Assembly (NCBI GenBank): GCA_963768945.1
Contig: CAVYJW010000003.1
Coordinates: 930,001 to 994,000, forward strand
From: RYN-230 sp963768945
GTDB taxonomy: Bacteria; Actinomycetota; Actinomycetes; Streptosporangiales; Streptosporangiaceae
Reading direction: 5' to 3'
DNA length: 64,000 bases
Numbering within the stretch: position 1 is the stretch's first letter; each line of letters starts with the position of its first letter. Positions 8,561 to 17,268 of this stretch are shown here, piece after piece. The notes under the pieces were generated by a model. It did no database searches. It worked only from the letters and a program-made list of their open reading frames with translations, and was not told where the DNA came from. The translations under genes were made by a program, and so were the position numbers.

Positions 8561-9411
8561 CTGTTTCCGCCACCAGCGGATCCGGTGTTGGTCCGGGGGG
8601 GCAACCCCCCGGATCCCCCGCGTCGCTAGCTCGGCGGGACACGCCTTTGGCGCGCCCCGCCTCGCTAGCGAGTGGTCCAGGTGAGGCCGTTGGCCCGCCT
8701 GGGCCAGCGCGCATCCTCGCCGCCCTGGAGACGGTGCGCGACCCGGAGCTGGACGAGCCGGTAACCTCGCTCGGCTTCGTGGCCTCGTGCACCGTCTCCC
8801 CGGACGGGGACGCGCAGGTCCGGCTGCGGCTGCCCACGTACTTCTGCGCGCCCAATTTCGCGTTCCTGATGGTGGCCGATGCTTACGACGCGGTGTCGGC
8901 CACCCCTGGCGTGCGCCGGGCGGAGATCGTGCTCGAGGACCACTTCGCCTCGGACGCGATCAACGGCGGGGTGGCCGCGCGGGCGGGATTCGCCCAGTCG
9001 TTCGACGGCGAGGCGGTCGGCGAGCTGCATGAGCTGCGCGCCGACTTCCTTCGTAAGGCGGTGCTGGCCGGTACCGACCAGGTCTGCCGCCCACTGCTGG
9101 CCGCCGGGACCGATCCGGCCAGCCTGCCCGGGATGACCCTGGGCGAGGTACCGCCCTCGGACGCGCTCCAGCGGCTGCGCGAGCGCCGGGCCGAGCTCGG
9201 CCTGCCCGCCGGTGATGACGGGTGGCTGCTGATCGACCCGAAGACCGGGGAGCCGGTCAGCCCGGACTCCCTGCGGATGCATCTCGGGCGCGCCCGGCTG
9301 ACCCGGACCAGCATCGAGGCCAACGGAAGCATGTGCCGCGGGATGCTGGGGCACCGCTACAACGACACGGCAGGGCTAGGCCAGCAACCCCAGGCCAAGG
9401 AGGACCAATGA
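8557..9411 (+). CDS. DUF59 (MIP18/SufT-like) protein of the monooxygenase operon
   Basis: The 284-residue frame starts with the ATG overlapping the amidohydrolase stop. A Gly/Ser/Ala/Pro-rich extension covers the first 50 residues or so. The DUF59 fold then begins (ARILAALETVRDPELDEPVTSLGFV) and continues past LPTYFCAPNF, whose Cys matches the conserved position of iron-sulfur assembly factors. Such proteins accompany prm/mim operons and probably assist metal-centre assembly in the hydroxylase or reductase (inference). The N-terminal extension is odd, because its DNA consists of two strong hairpins (8592-8613 and 8623-8671). I found no in-frame start between 8672 and the conserved domain, so the extension appears to be translated. 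Confidence 0.8.
   Translation: MTVSATSGSGVGPGGQPPGSPASLARRDTPLARPASLASGPGEAVGPPGPARILAALETVRDPELDEPVTSLGFVASCTVSPDGDAQVRLRLPTYFCAPNFAFLMVADAYDAVSATPGVRRAEIVLEDHFASDAINGGVAARAGFAQSFDGEAVGELHELRADFLRKAVLAGTDQVCRPLLAAGTDPASLPGMTLGEVPPSDALQRLRERRAELGLPAGDDGWLLIDPKTGEPVSPDSLRMHLGRARLTRTSIEANGSMCRGMLGHRYNDTAGLGQQPQAKEDQ
8592..8671. repeat. Two palindromic hairpins inside the DUF59 coding start
   Basis: TCCGGGGGG (8592-8600) pairs perfectly with CCCCCCGGA (8605-8613) around GCAA, a GNRA-type tetraloop. Next, TCGCTAGC (8623-8630) pairs with GCTAGCGA (8664-8671), GGCGGG (8633-8638) with CCCGCC, and CGCC (8642-8645) with GGCG (8649-8652). This gives a second nested stem. The layout resembles a small palindromic repeat element inserted in frame, or an RNA structure controlling downstream genes. 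Which of these is true cannot be decided from one copy. Confidence 0.6.
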
Positions 9412-10436
9412 AGGCCGTCCGCTTGCACGCTTTCCACCAGCAGCCGGTGATCGACGAGGTACCGGAGCCGACCATCAGCGGCCCGCTCGACGTCATCGTG
9501 AAGATCGGCGGGGCCGGCGTCTGCCGCACCGACCTGCACATCATCGAGGGCCAGTGGGACGCGGCGATGGGCACCCCGCTGCCCTACATCCTGGGGCACG
9601 AGAACGCCGGGTGGGTCCACCAGATCGGCTCGGCGGTCACCAACGTCGCCCTGGGCGACACCGTGATCCTGCACCCCACCCCGACCTGCGGGCTCTGCCG
9701 GGCCTGCCGGGCCGGCGACGACATGCACTGCACCGGGGACAGCTCGTTCCCCGGCCTGTCCCGCGACGGCGGGATGGCCGAGTACCTGCTCACCTCGGCC
9801 CGGGCCTGCGTGAAGCTGGACCCGGCGACTCGGCCGCAGGATGTGGCGGCGCTGGCCGACGCGGGCATTACCGCCTACCACGCGGTCCGCAAGGCCCTTC
9901 CGCTGCTCTACCCCGGCACCACCGCCGTGGTGATCGGCGCGGGCGGGCTGGGCCACATCGGCATCCAGTGCCTGGCCGCGCTGAGCGGCACCACCATCGT
10001 CGTGGTGGACCGGAACCCGGACGCGCTCAAGCTGGCCGAGCAGCTCGGGGCGCAGCACACCGTGGTCGCCGACGGCAGCCATGTGGACGCCGTGAAGGAC
10101 CTGACCGGCGGCGCCGGCGCCCACGTGGTGCTGGACTTCGTGGCCGAGCAGGGCGCTGAGATGGACGGCTGGAACATGACCGCCCCGGCCGGCTCCTACT
10201 TCGTCATTGGCTACGGCGGCACGCTGGAGATTCCCACGCTCGACATCATCTCCACCGAGCGCAACATCATCGGGAACATCGTCGGCACCTACAACGACCT
10301 GGCCGAGCTGATGTCCCTGGCCGAGGCGGGCAAGGTCACCCTGCACACCCGGACCTACCCGCTGACCAGCGCCGTGGAGGCGTTCGCGGATCTCGACGCG
10401 GGCCGGGTGCGCGGCCGCGCCATCCTCGTTCCCTGA
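9408..10436 (+). CDS. adh: Zinc-dependent alcohol dehydrogenase (MDR family)
   Basis: This 342-residue medium-chain dehydrogenase has catalytic zinc ligands C39, H64 and E65 (GHENAGWV), structural zinc cysteines C94, C97, C100 and C108, and the NAD-binding motif GAGGLGHIG. It probably oxidises the alcohol made by the monooxygenase (for example 2-propanol to acetone) with NAD. An AAGGAGG site lies 5-10 nt before the ATG, which overlaps the DUF59 stop. A dehydrogenase at this position is standard in prm/mim operons. Confidence 0.9.
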   Translation: MKAVRLHAFHQQPVIDEVPEPTISGPLDVIVKIGGAGVCRTDLHIIEGQWDAAMGTPLPYILGHENAGWVHQIGSAVTNVALGDTVILHPTPTCGLCRACRAGDDMHCTGDSSFPGLSRDGGMAEYLLTSARACVKLDPATRPQDVAALADAGITAYHAVRKALPLLYPGTTAVVIGAGGLGHIGIQCLAALSGTTIVVVDRNPDALKLAEQLGAQHTVVADGSHVDAVKDLTGGAGAHVVLDFVAEQGAEMDGWNMTAPAGSYFVIGYGGTLEIPTLDIISTERNIIGNIVGTYNDLAELMSLAEAGKVTLHTRTYPLTSAVEAFADLDAGRVRGRAILVP

Positions 10437-10474
10437 TTACCGCCACTGACTGAAATCCCGTCCTAGGAGGACCG

Positions 10475-12166
10475 ATGGCTAAGGAACTGCGTTTCGGCGC
10501 GGAAGCGCGCAGCCTGCTGCTGGCCGGTGTGGACAAGCTGGCCGAAGCCGTGAAGTCAACACTGGGGCCCAAGGGACGCAACGTCATCCTGGAGAAAATC
10601 ACCGGAACCCCGGTGGTGACCAATGACGGCGTAACCATCGCCCGCGAGATCCATCTGGCCAACCAGTTCGAGAACATGGGCGCCCAGCTGGTCAAGGAAG
10701 CGGCCATCAAGACCAACGATGTGGTCGGGGACGGCACCACCACGGCGACGGTGCTGGCCCAGGCCATCATCACCGAGGGCATGCAGGCGATCGGCGCCGG
10801 CGCCAACCCGGTGCTGGTCAAGCGGGGCATCGACGTGGCCGTGGACCGGCTGGTCAGCCATCTGCAGGAGGTGGCGCACCCGGTGGCCACGGAGGAGGAC
10901 TACGGGCGGGTGGCGGCGATCTCCGCGAACGATGACGAGGTCGTGGGTGCGGTGATCGCGAAGGCGCTGCACACGGTGGGCGACGACGGCATCGTCACCG
11001 TCGAGGAGTCCAGTGCGAACGGGATGGGCGTCAACTTCGTCGAGGGCTTCCAGTTCGACAACGGGTACCTGTCGCCGTACCTGGTCACCAACCCGGCCAG
11101 CCTCGAGGCGGTCCTCGACGACCCCTACGTGCTGCTGTGCAGCGAGAAGATCACCAAGGTGCAGCAGCTCATGCCGCTGCTGGACAAGATCATGCGCGCT
11201 CCCCGGCCGCTGGTCATCCTGGCCGAGAACGTCGAGGGCACCGCGCTGTCCATGCTGGTGCACAACCACGTCAACGGGATCTTCCAGTGCGTGGCCGTCC
11301 GCGCGCCCGGCTTCGGTGACCGGCGGCTGCGCAAGCTGGAGGACATCGCCACGGTGACCGGCGGCGCGGTCTGCAGCAAGACCTCGAGCTTCTCGCTGGA
11401 GACGATGACCATCGAGCACCTGGGCCGGGCCCGCCAGGTCCGGGTCACCGCCGACAACACCGCCATCATCGGCGGCGACGGCTCGGCCGAGGACATCGAG
11501 TTCCGGCTCGGCCAGCTGCGTGCCGAGCTGGAGCGGGCCACGTTCGGGATCGACGGGGACGTGCTGAGTGAGCGGATCGGCGCGCTGTCCGGCAAGGTCG
11601 CGGTGATCCGGGTGGGCGCGCCGACCCCCGCGGAGCTGAAAGAACTCCAGCACCGGGTCGAGGACGCGCTGGCCGCGACCCGGGCGGCGATGGCCGAGGG
11701 CATCGTGGCCGGCGGTGGTGCCGCGCTGCTGCACGCCGAGGGCGCGCTGGATGACCTCCAGGTCAAGGACGACTACGCGACCGGCGTGGAGATCGTGCGC
11801 CGGGTCCTGACCGCCCCGGCCTACCTCATCGCCGCCAACGCGGGCTACTCCGGTGAGGAAGTCGTGGCCCAGCTGTCCCGGCTCGGCCCGGACGAGGGCT
11901 TTGACGCCCTCCAGGGCCGGTATGGCAACATGATAGAGATGGGAATCATCGACCCGCTGCGCGTCGCGCGCTCCGCGCTGCAGAACGGCGCGTCCGTCGC
12001 TGGCCTGCTGCTCACCACCAACACGCTGGTCGCGGAGGAGCAGACGCCGTGGGGCGGCAGCGCCGCGCTGATGACCCAGTTCGGGCCGCTGGATGAGGGC
12101 CTGAACCAGCCGTCACCCGATTCCAGCACCCCGCAGTCGCTCGGCCTCGGCCCGTCGGTCGGCTAG
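10475..12166 (+). CDS. mimG: GroEL-like chaperonin dedicated to the monooxygenase (MimG type)
   Basis: The 563-residue chaperonin 60 keeps the ATPase motifs GDGTTTATVLAQ and GIVAGGGAALLHAE and the intermediate and apical domains. It ends in Pro/Ser/Gly-rich sequence (DSSTPQSLGLGPSVG) instead of the Gly-Met repeats of housekeeping GroEL. In mycobacteria the GroEL-like MimG is required for productive folding of MimA, and its gene sits at the end of the operon, as here. No groES accompanies it. TAGGAGG precedes the ATG. I infer a specialised chaperonin, not the general GroEL. Confidence 0.9.
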   Translation: MAKELRFGAEARSLLLAGVDKLAEAVKSTLGPKGRNVILEKITGTPVVTNDGVTIAREIHLANQFENMGAQLVKEAAIKTNDVVGDGTTTATVLAQAIITEGMQAIGAGANPVLVKRGIDVAVDRLVSHLQEVAHPVATEEDYGRVAAISANDDEVVGAVIAKALHTVGDDGIVTVEESSANGMGVNFVEGFQFDNGYLSPYLVTNPASLEAVLDDPYVLLCSEKITKVQQLMPLLDKIMRAPRPLVILAENVEGTALSMLVHNHVNGIFQCVAVRAPGFGDRRLRKLEDIATVTGGAVCSKTSSFSLETMTIEHLGRARQVRVTADNTAIIGGDGSAEDIEFRLGQLRAELERATFGIDGDVLSERIGALSGKVAVIRVGAPTPAELKELQHRVEDALAATRAAMAEGIVAGGGAALLHAEGALDDLQVKDDYATGVEIVRRVLTAPAYLIAANAGYSGEEVVAQLSRLGPDEGFDALQGRYGNMIEMGIIDPLRVARSALQNGASVAGLLLTTNTLVAEEQTPWGGSAALMTQFGPLDEGLNQPSPDSSTPQSLGLGPSVG

Positions 12167-12178
12167 GGCAGCTGGTCC

Positions 12179-13546
12179 ATGGCGGCAGATCCCGCGCTGC
12201 GGTCGCCTCCGCCCCAGGACCCGCCCTCCGGCTCATCTCTGGGCCCATCCCCGGGCCCGCCCGCATCGCTCTCGCGGGCAGGCCCGGGGCCGGCCCCGCA
12301 GGAGCAGCTGAGCCCGCTACGCCTGATGCGCTCGCGCGGGCGGCTGCGCGGGGCGCTGGCGCTGCTCGGGCCGGCCTTCGTGGCCTCGGTGGCCTACATC
12401 GACCCCGGCAACTTCGCGACCAACTTCGCCGCCGGGGCGAGGTTCGGCTACGCCCTGGCCTGGGTCATCGTGGTCGCCAACCTGATGGCCATGCTGGTGC
12501 AGTACCTCTCCGCGAAGGCCGGGGTGGCTACCGGGCGGGACCTGCCCGAGCTGTGCCGTGCCTACCTGCCGCGGCCGGTGACCCTCGGCCTGTGGGCCCA
12601 GGCCGAGCTCATCGCCATGGCCACCGACCTGGCCGAGTTCGTCGGTGCCGCGCTGGGCCTGAACCTGCTGTTCCATGTGCCGCTGCGCGCCGCAGGACCG
12701 ATGACGGCAGTGGTCGCCTTCGCGATTCTGGCCCTCGACCAGCGCGGTTACCGCCGGTTCGAGCTGGCCGTGTGCGGCCTCCTCGGCATCATCTTCCTGG
12801 GCTTCACCTACGATCTCGCGGCGGTGCACATCGACCCCTCCGCGCTGGCCAGCGGCCTGGTGCCGGGCTTCGCCGGGCCGGGCGGCCCGCTGCTGGTGGC
12901 CGGCATCATCGGGGCCACCGTCATGCCGCACGTGGTCTACCTGCACTCCGCGCTGACCAAGTCCCGGGTGGTCTGTGCCGACGACGCGGAGCGCCGCGAG
13001 CTGCTGCGCTTCCAGCGGCTCGACGTGGTCATCGCGCTTGGCGCGGCCGGGCTCGTCAACCTGGCCATGCTGGTGGTGGCGGCCGCGATGGCCAGCCAGG
13101 CCGGCGGGGTCCATGTGGGCTCGCTCACGGCCGCGCACGCCGGGCTGGCCCGGCTGGTCGGCGGCGGGGCCGCGCTGGCGTTCGCGGCGGCGCTGCTCGC
13201 CTCCGGCCTTTCCTCCTCCAGCGTGGGGACCTACGCGGGCCAGGTGGTCATGCAGGGCTTCATCGACCGCCGCATCCCGCTGTTCCTGCGCCGCGGGCTC
13301 ACGATGCTGCCTGCCCTGCTGGTGCTGGAGCTCGGCCTGCCCACCACCGGCAGCCTGGTCATCTCCCAGGTGGTGCTGTCGTTCGGCATCCCGTTCGCGC
13401 TGGTCCCGCTGGTGGCGCTGACGCGGCGCGCGGACGTGATGGGCCCGCTGGTGAACCGCGGGCGGACCACCGCATCGGCCACCCTGGTCACCGCGATGAT
13501 CATCGCGCTGAACGTTTACCTGTTGTACGCCACGTTCTCCGGCTGA
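12179..13546 (+). CDS. mntH: Nramp-family divalent metal (Mn2+/Fe2+) transporter
   Basis: The 455-residue polytopic membrane protein has both Nramp signatures: DPGN in the first helix (D75) and MPH in helix 6 (249-251). About 11 membrane segments can be counted. It imports Mn2+ or Fe2+ with protons. The first 50 residues are Pro/Ser-rich and no clear ribosome-binding site precedes the ATG at 12179; a start near 12326 (MRSRGRLRG) is possible. It follows the chaperonin after 12 bp, so it may be cotranscribed and supply iron to the di-iron enzyme (inference). Confidence 0.9.
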   Translation: MAADPALRSPPPQDPPSGSSLGPSPGPPASLSRAGPGPAPQEQLSPLRLMRSRGRLRGALALLGPAFVASVAYIDPGNFATNFAAGARFGYALAWVIVVANLMAMLVQYLSAKAGVATGRDLPELCRAYLPRPVTLGLWAQAELIAMATDLAEFVGAALGLNLLFHVPLRAAGPMTAVVAFAILALDQRGYRRFELAVCGLLGIIFLGFTYDLAAVHIDPSALASGLVPGFAGPGGPLLVAGIIGATVMPHVVYLHSALTKSRVVCADDAERRELLRFQRLDVVIALGAAGLVNLAMLVVAAAMASQAGGVHVGSLTAAHAGLARLVGGGAALAFAAALLASGLSSSSVGTYAGQVVMQGFIDRRIPLFLRRGLTMLPALLVLELGLPTTGSLVISQVVLSFGIPFALVPLVALTRRADVMGPLVNRGRTTASATLVTAMIIALNVYLLYATFSG

Positions 13547-13627
13547 CCCCGGGGAAGGTGAGACCCAGTACCGCTGTATCAGGCCGGGTGCTCCCCTCCG
13601 ATCGCGGAGCCGGGTACCCTCCTGCGC

Positions 13628-14086
13628 ATGACGACCGGACCGGATGAGCTGGACCAGAAGATGATGGCGGCCGCGCTGGCTCAGGCCCAGGCCAGCCTGG
13701 CCGCCGGGGGTGTCCCGGTCGGTGCGGTCCTGGCCGCGGGCGCCGAGATCGTGGCCATGGGCCACAACGAGCGCGTGCAACTCGGCGACCCGGTCGCGCA
13801 CGGTGAGATCGCCTGCCTGCGTAACGCCGGCCGCCGATCCTCCTACCAGGGGATGACCCTGTACACGACCCTTTCCCCGTGCCAGATGTGCACCGGCGCG
13901 ATCCTGCTGTTCCAGATCCCGCGCGTGGTGGTGGGTGAGGCCGGGACTTTCGCCGGTGATCTGGGCTTCCTCGCCGACCACGGCGTCTCGGTGACGCTGC
14001 TCAACGACGAGGGCTGCATGGCTGTTATGCGGGAATTCCAGGATCGGTACCCGGCCGTTTGGAGCGAGGATATCGGCGGCCGGTAG
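13628..14086 (+). CDS. Cytosine deaminase of the fungal (FCY1) type
   Basis: The 152-residue zinc hydrolase belongs to the CMP/cytidine-deaminase superfamily. Zinc ligands are H58, C85 and C88, and the proton shuttle is E60 (HGE and PCQMC). The stretches HGEIACLRNAGRR and TLYTTLSPCQMCTGAI and a WSEDIGGR terminus closely follow yeast cytosine deaminase, not the unrelated amidohydrolase CodA of enteric bacteria. It would convert cytosine to uracil for pyrimidine salvage. Adenine or guanine deaminase activity is less likely from these motifs. Confidence 0.82.
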   Translation: MTTGPDELDQKMMAAALAQAQASLAAGGVPVGAVLAAGAEIVAMGHNERVQLGDPVAHGEIACLRNAGRRSSYQGMTLYTTLSPCQMCTGAILLFQIPRVVVGEAGTFAGDLGFLADHGVSVTLLNDEGCMAVMREFQDRYPAVWSEDIGGR

Positions 14087-14191
14087 CCGCGGCCGCGCGC
14101 TCGCCGGGCCGCCCATCCGGCCGGTTCACTTCCGCCATTTCGGGGAAAATTCAGACACAGATTGCCGATCCGCTGCGGATCGGTGCACTTG

Positions 14192-14791
14192 GTGCCGATA
14201 CTCGGCATCGTGATCGGCGAGACGTTCGGGCGCCTGCTCGCGGTCGCGCGGGGCGGCACCGGCGGGGCCGACGGGGCCTTCGCCGAACTCTGGCGCGACG
14301 CGAACCCCGCCCTGGTGCGGTACCTGCGGGTGATCGCGCCCGAAGCCGCCGAAGACATCGCCGCTGATACATGGGTGCAGGTGGTCCGTGGGCTGGACGC
14401 CTTCCGCGGTGACGAAGCCGCCTGGCGGGCCTGGCTGTTCACCACCGCCCGCCGTCGAGCGATCGACGAAGGCCGCCGCCGCTCCCGCCGGCCGGCCGTC
14501 CTGGTGCCCGACCTGCCGGACGGAGCCGGGCCAGGCAGCGCGGACCCGGCCGATCTGGTGCTCGAAAAACTGAGCACCGAGGCGGCGATCGCGATCATCT
14601 CCTCGCTGCCCCGGTTCCAGGCCGAGGTGATCCTGCTCCGGGTGGTCGCCGGGCTGGACACCCAGGCCGTGGCGCAGCTGGTGGGCCGCAGCCCGGGGGC
14701 GGTCCGGGTCGCCGCGCACCGGGGTTTACGGCGGCTGGCCGGCACCCTCCGGGAGGTCGGCATCACGCGAAACTCCGTGGGCACCCTGTAA
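14192..14791 (+). CDS. ECF RNA polymerase sigma factor
   Basis: The protein (about 199 residues) has region 2 (FAELWRDANPALVRYLRVI, AAEDIAADTWVQVVRG, AWLFTTARRRAIDEGRR) and a region 4 helix-turn-helix (LPRFQAEVILLRVVAGLDTQAVAQLVGRS). The start is uncertain: in-frame TTG at 14162, GTG at 14192 and GTG at 14210, none with a good ribosome-binding site; I used 14192. The next gene encodes a single-pass membrane protein of anti-sigma type, so the pair is probably a sigma/anti-sigma module. The target regulon is unknown. Confidence 0.85.
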   Translation: MPILGIVIGETFGRLLAVARGGTGGADGAFAELWRDANPALVRYLRVIAPEAAEDIAADTWVQVVRGLDAFRGDEAAWRAWLFTTARRRAIDEGRRRSRRPAVLVPDLPDGAGPGSADPADLVLEKLSTEAAIAIISSLPRFQAEVILLRVVAGLDTQAVAQLVGRSPGAVRVAAHRGLRRLAGTLREVGITRNSVGTL

Positions 14792-14824
14792 CGGATCGGG
14801 CCGGCTCGCCGTTTCGCAGACGGT

Positions 14825-15655
14825 ATGACGAAACGCGAGCGGAGCAGCCGGGCGGAGCGCCTCAGCCTGGAGCGGTCCCCTGACGTGCTGCTGGACTCGC
14901 TCCTTGAGGGTGGCCCGCTGCCGGACGACGCCCCGGCCCGGTGGCAGCCGGTCACCGAGGTGCTCACCGCGCTGACGTCGGCACCCGGCAGCCGCGAGCT
15001 GAGCGGGGAGACCCGGGCCCTGGCGCAGTTCCGGACCCGGCCGCGCCCCGTTCCGCGGCCGGGTCCGGCCCACCGCCTCCGCCCGGGCTGGGTGACCTGG
15101 CGGCACGGCCCCCGGCCCGCAGTGGCAGCGGCCGCCGGAGCCGTCCTGATGGGCGGGCTCCTCGCGGTCGCTTACGCCGGGGACCTGCCGGCCGCAGCCC
15201 AGCGGCTGGCTCACGACACCATCGACGCGCCCGCGGCAGTCCGGGCCGGCTTCGCCGTCCCGGCCCCGGCCGGCTCGGCGCGGCCGGCCTCGCGCCTGCC
15301 GACCGCAGCCGGCGGGGCCAGTTCCCCGTCCGGTCACGGGTCGGCCCAGCCGGACCGCCGGATGTCCCACGGTCCCCCGTCCGGCTCCCCGCACGACCGC
15401 CACTGGCGATCCAGTTCCGCGCCGCGCACGCCGGGCGGCACATCCGGCCGCCAGGAGCAGGGCATCTCGGGCCAGCCCGCCAGTCCCGGCCAGGGCAGTC
15501 CCGGCCAGGGCAGTCCCAGCCAGGGCAACCCTGGCCAGGGCGGTCCCGGCCAGGGCAACCCTGGCGGTTCGCCCGCGTCTGCTCCCACCCAGCAGCCGGC
15601 GCCCTCGGCGAGCACCGCCCCCTCCGCTGGCGGCACCCAGAGCCCTTCCCCCTGA
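14825..15655 (+). CDS. Putative membrane anti-sigma-like protein with low-complexity outer domain
   Basis: The 276-residue protein lies 33 bp after the ECF sigma gene. A cytoplasmic part of about 95 residues is followed by one membrane helix (PAVAAAAGAVLMGGLLAVAYAG, near 100-120). A Pro/Ala/Ser/Gly-rich outer region follows, with a (S/N/G)PGQG repeat run. No zinc-binding HxxxCxxC motif was seen, so it is not a classical ZAS anti-sigma factor. The call rests on context and topology. The repeat-rich tail suggests a surface-exposed stalk. Confidence 0.6.
   Translation: MTKRERSSRAERLSLERSPDVLLDSLLEGGPLPDDAPARWQPVTEVLTALTSAPGSRELSGETRALAQFRTRPRPVPRPGPAHRLRPGWVTWRHGPRPAVAAAAGAVLMGGLLAVAYAGDLPAAAQRLAHDTIDAPAAVRAGFAVPAPAGSARPASRLPTAAGGASSPSGHGSAQPDRRMSHGPPSGSPHDRHWRSSSAPRTPGGTSGRQEQGISGQPASPGQGSPGQGSPSQGNPGQGGPGQGNPGGSPASAPTQQPAPSASTAPSAGGTQSPSP
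15472..15570 (+). repeat. 15-bp tandem repeats in the outer domain of the anti-sigma-like gene
   Basis: About six imperfect copies of a 15-bp unit (AGTCCCGGCCAGGGC type) encode PGQGS/N/G pentapeptides. The reading frame is kept because the unit is a multiple of three. Confidence 0.85.
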
Positions 15656-15760
15656 CCACCCGCCGCCTCCGGTCGCCGCGGCGGGTGCCGTGCGGCGGGC
15701 CGGGTCCCAGCCCCCCGGGGACTCGGTCCGCCACCCTCGCCGGGTGCGGCGGCGTCCTGG

Positions 15761-16729
15761 TCAGCGGCGGAAATCGACCGCGGTGGTGTTCGCCCCGCTG
15801 ATCACCACTGCGACCGTCTCGTCGGGGCCGGGCGAGTACCGGCCCGAGAGCAGCGCGGCCAGCGCGGTGCAGCCACCCGGCTCGGCGACCAGGCGGAGCC
15901 GGTCCCACAGCAGTTCCTGAGCACGGAGGATGTCCTCGTCGCTGACCAGCACCACCTGCCGCACGTGCTCGCGGATCACCGCGAACGTATGCTCGCCGAC
16001 CCGGCGCGGGGCCAGGGAGTCAATGGCCACGCTGCCCGCTTCCGCGTCCACGGGGCGGCCCGCCCGCAGGGCCCGGGTCAGGGTCGGCGCGCCGTCGGGT
16101 TCCACCCCGACCACCCGGGCCTGGCCCGCATAGGCCGCGCAGATCCCGGCCAGCAGCCCGCCGCCGCCCACGCTGGCCAGCACCGTGCCGGCCCCTGGGG
16201 CCTGGCTCCTCAGCTCGCCGCCCAGCGATCCGGCGCCCAGGATCGTCTCGATCTGGTCGAACGCGGGCACCGGCAGCGCACCCGACGCCGCCGCCCACTC
16301 CTCGCTCGCGGCCAGCGCCTCGGCATAGTTGGCGCCCCCGACGACCAGCTCCGCGCCGTATCCGCGGATGCGCTCGATCTTGGCCGGGGACGAGACCTCC
16401 GGGACGAACACGCGGGCGCTGACGCCCAGCGCCTGGGCCGCGTACGCCACCGCCGCGCCATGATTGCCACCCGACGCGGCCACCACCCCGGCGCCGGGCA
16501 GCGGGCGGAGCAGCAGGTTGGCGAACGCCCCCCGGGCCTTGAACGACCCGGAATGCTGGAGCTGCTCCAGCTTCAGGACCAGCGGGCCGGGCGTCAGCCC
16601 GAAGGCGGCCCGGTCCAGGAAGGCCACCGGGGTGCACAGCACGTAGGGCCGGATCAGCGTGGTCACGGACGAGATCGCATGCGAGGTGATGTCGCCGACC
16701 ATGGCAATCGGGATGCCGGTGTCGCTCAC
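15761..16729 (-). CDS. Threonine/serine dehydratase (PLP fold type II)
   Basis: The 322-residue enzyme has the PLP lysine in SGSFKARGA (K64), the phosphate-loop partner SGGNHG and the glycine loop SVGGGGLLAG. It lacks an ACT-like regulatory domain, matching catabolic-type L-threonine/L-serine dehydratases, which yield 2-oxobutyrate or pyruvate plus ammonia. The GTG start at 16729 follows GGAAGGGAGC. It is divergent from the PH-domain genes with a 68-bp gap. Serine racemase is a possible alternative activity of the same family. Confidence 0.85.
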   Translation of the reverse strand: MSDTGIPIAMVGDITSHAISSVTTLIRPYVLCTPVAFLDRAAFGLTPGPLVLKLEQLQHSGSFKARGAFANLLLRPLPGAGVVAASGGNHGAAVAYAAQALGVSARVFVPEVSSPAKIERIRGYGAELVVGGANYAEALAASEEWAAASGALPVPAFDQIETILGAGSLGGELRSQAPGAGTVLASVGGGGLLAGICAAYAGQARVVGVEPDGAPTLTRALRAGRPVDAEAGSVAIDSLAPRRVGEHTFAVIREHVRQVVLVSDEDILRAQELLWDRLRLVAEPGGCTALAALLSGRYSPGPDETVAVVISGANTTAVDFRR

Positions 16730-16797
16730 TGCGCTCCCTTCCGTGCCCTCATGCTATGCACTTGGTCGGCGGCCGTGAGGGTTGTACCGTTTGGCCC

Positions 16798-17268
16798 ATG
16801 CCTGGCTCCGCGCCGAAGTCCCCGTCTCCCCGGCTGTGGCGGATGCGCCGTTGGCAGGTAGCCGGGACGGCGGCCGTAGCGGCCCTGGTCGCGGGCACGG
16901 CCGCCGCATTAGCCGTGGGCGCCCCAGCCGCCGCCATCGCGGTCGCCGTCGTCCTGGTGGCCGCGCTGGCCGCTTTCTGGTTCGTCCGTAACCGGGTCCG
17001 GGCCTGGACCTACACCGAGCGCGAGGATGACCTCATCGTCGCGCGGGGCGTCCTGGTCCGCCGTCTGTCCGTGGTGCCCTACGGCCGGATGCAGTTCGTC
17101 GACGTGACCGCGGGCCCCGTGGAACGTGCGTTCCGGCTGGCCACCGTCAAGCTGCACACCGCGGCGGCGGCGAGCGACGCGCGGATCCCGGGCCTCGAAC
17201 GCGAGGAGGCCGCCCGGCTGCGGGACCGGCTCGCCGCCCTGGGTGAGGCGAAGGCCGCGGGCCTGTGA
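16798..17268 (+). CDS. PH-domain (bPH2, DUF304) membrane protein
   Basis: The 156-residue protein has two adjacent membrane helices (about residues 20-62) followed by one bacterial PH-like domain (WTYTEREDDLIVARGVLVRRLSVVPYGRMQFVDV, then VERAFRLATVKLHT). The ATG at 16798 is chosen over 16756, since the latter lies in the divergent promoter region. Its TGA overlaps the GTG of the next gene, which carries further copies of the same domain. Such YdbS/YdbT pairs are membrane proteins of unclear function, in some species linked to envelope stress. Confidence 0.85.
   Translation: MPGSAPKSPSPRLWRMRRWQVAGTAAVAALVAGTAAALAVGAPAAAIAVAVVLVAALAAFWFVRNRVRAWTYTEREDDLIVARGVLVRRLSVVPYGRMQFVDVTAGPVERAFRLATVKLHTAAAASDARIPGLEREEAARLRDRLAALGEAKAAGL

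Noticed and set aside
12317..14116. Long minus-strand frame opposite the Nramp and deaminase genes
   Set aside because: It is His/Gln/Arg/Gly-rich without domains and overlaps two well-supported genes; shadow frame.
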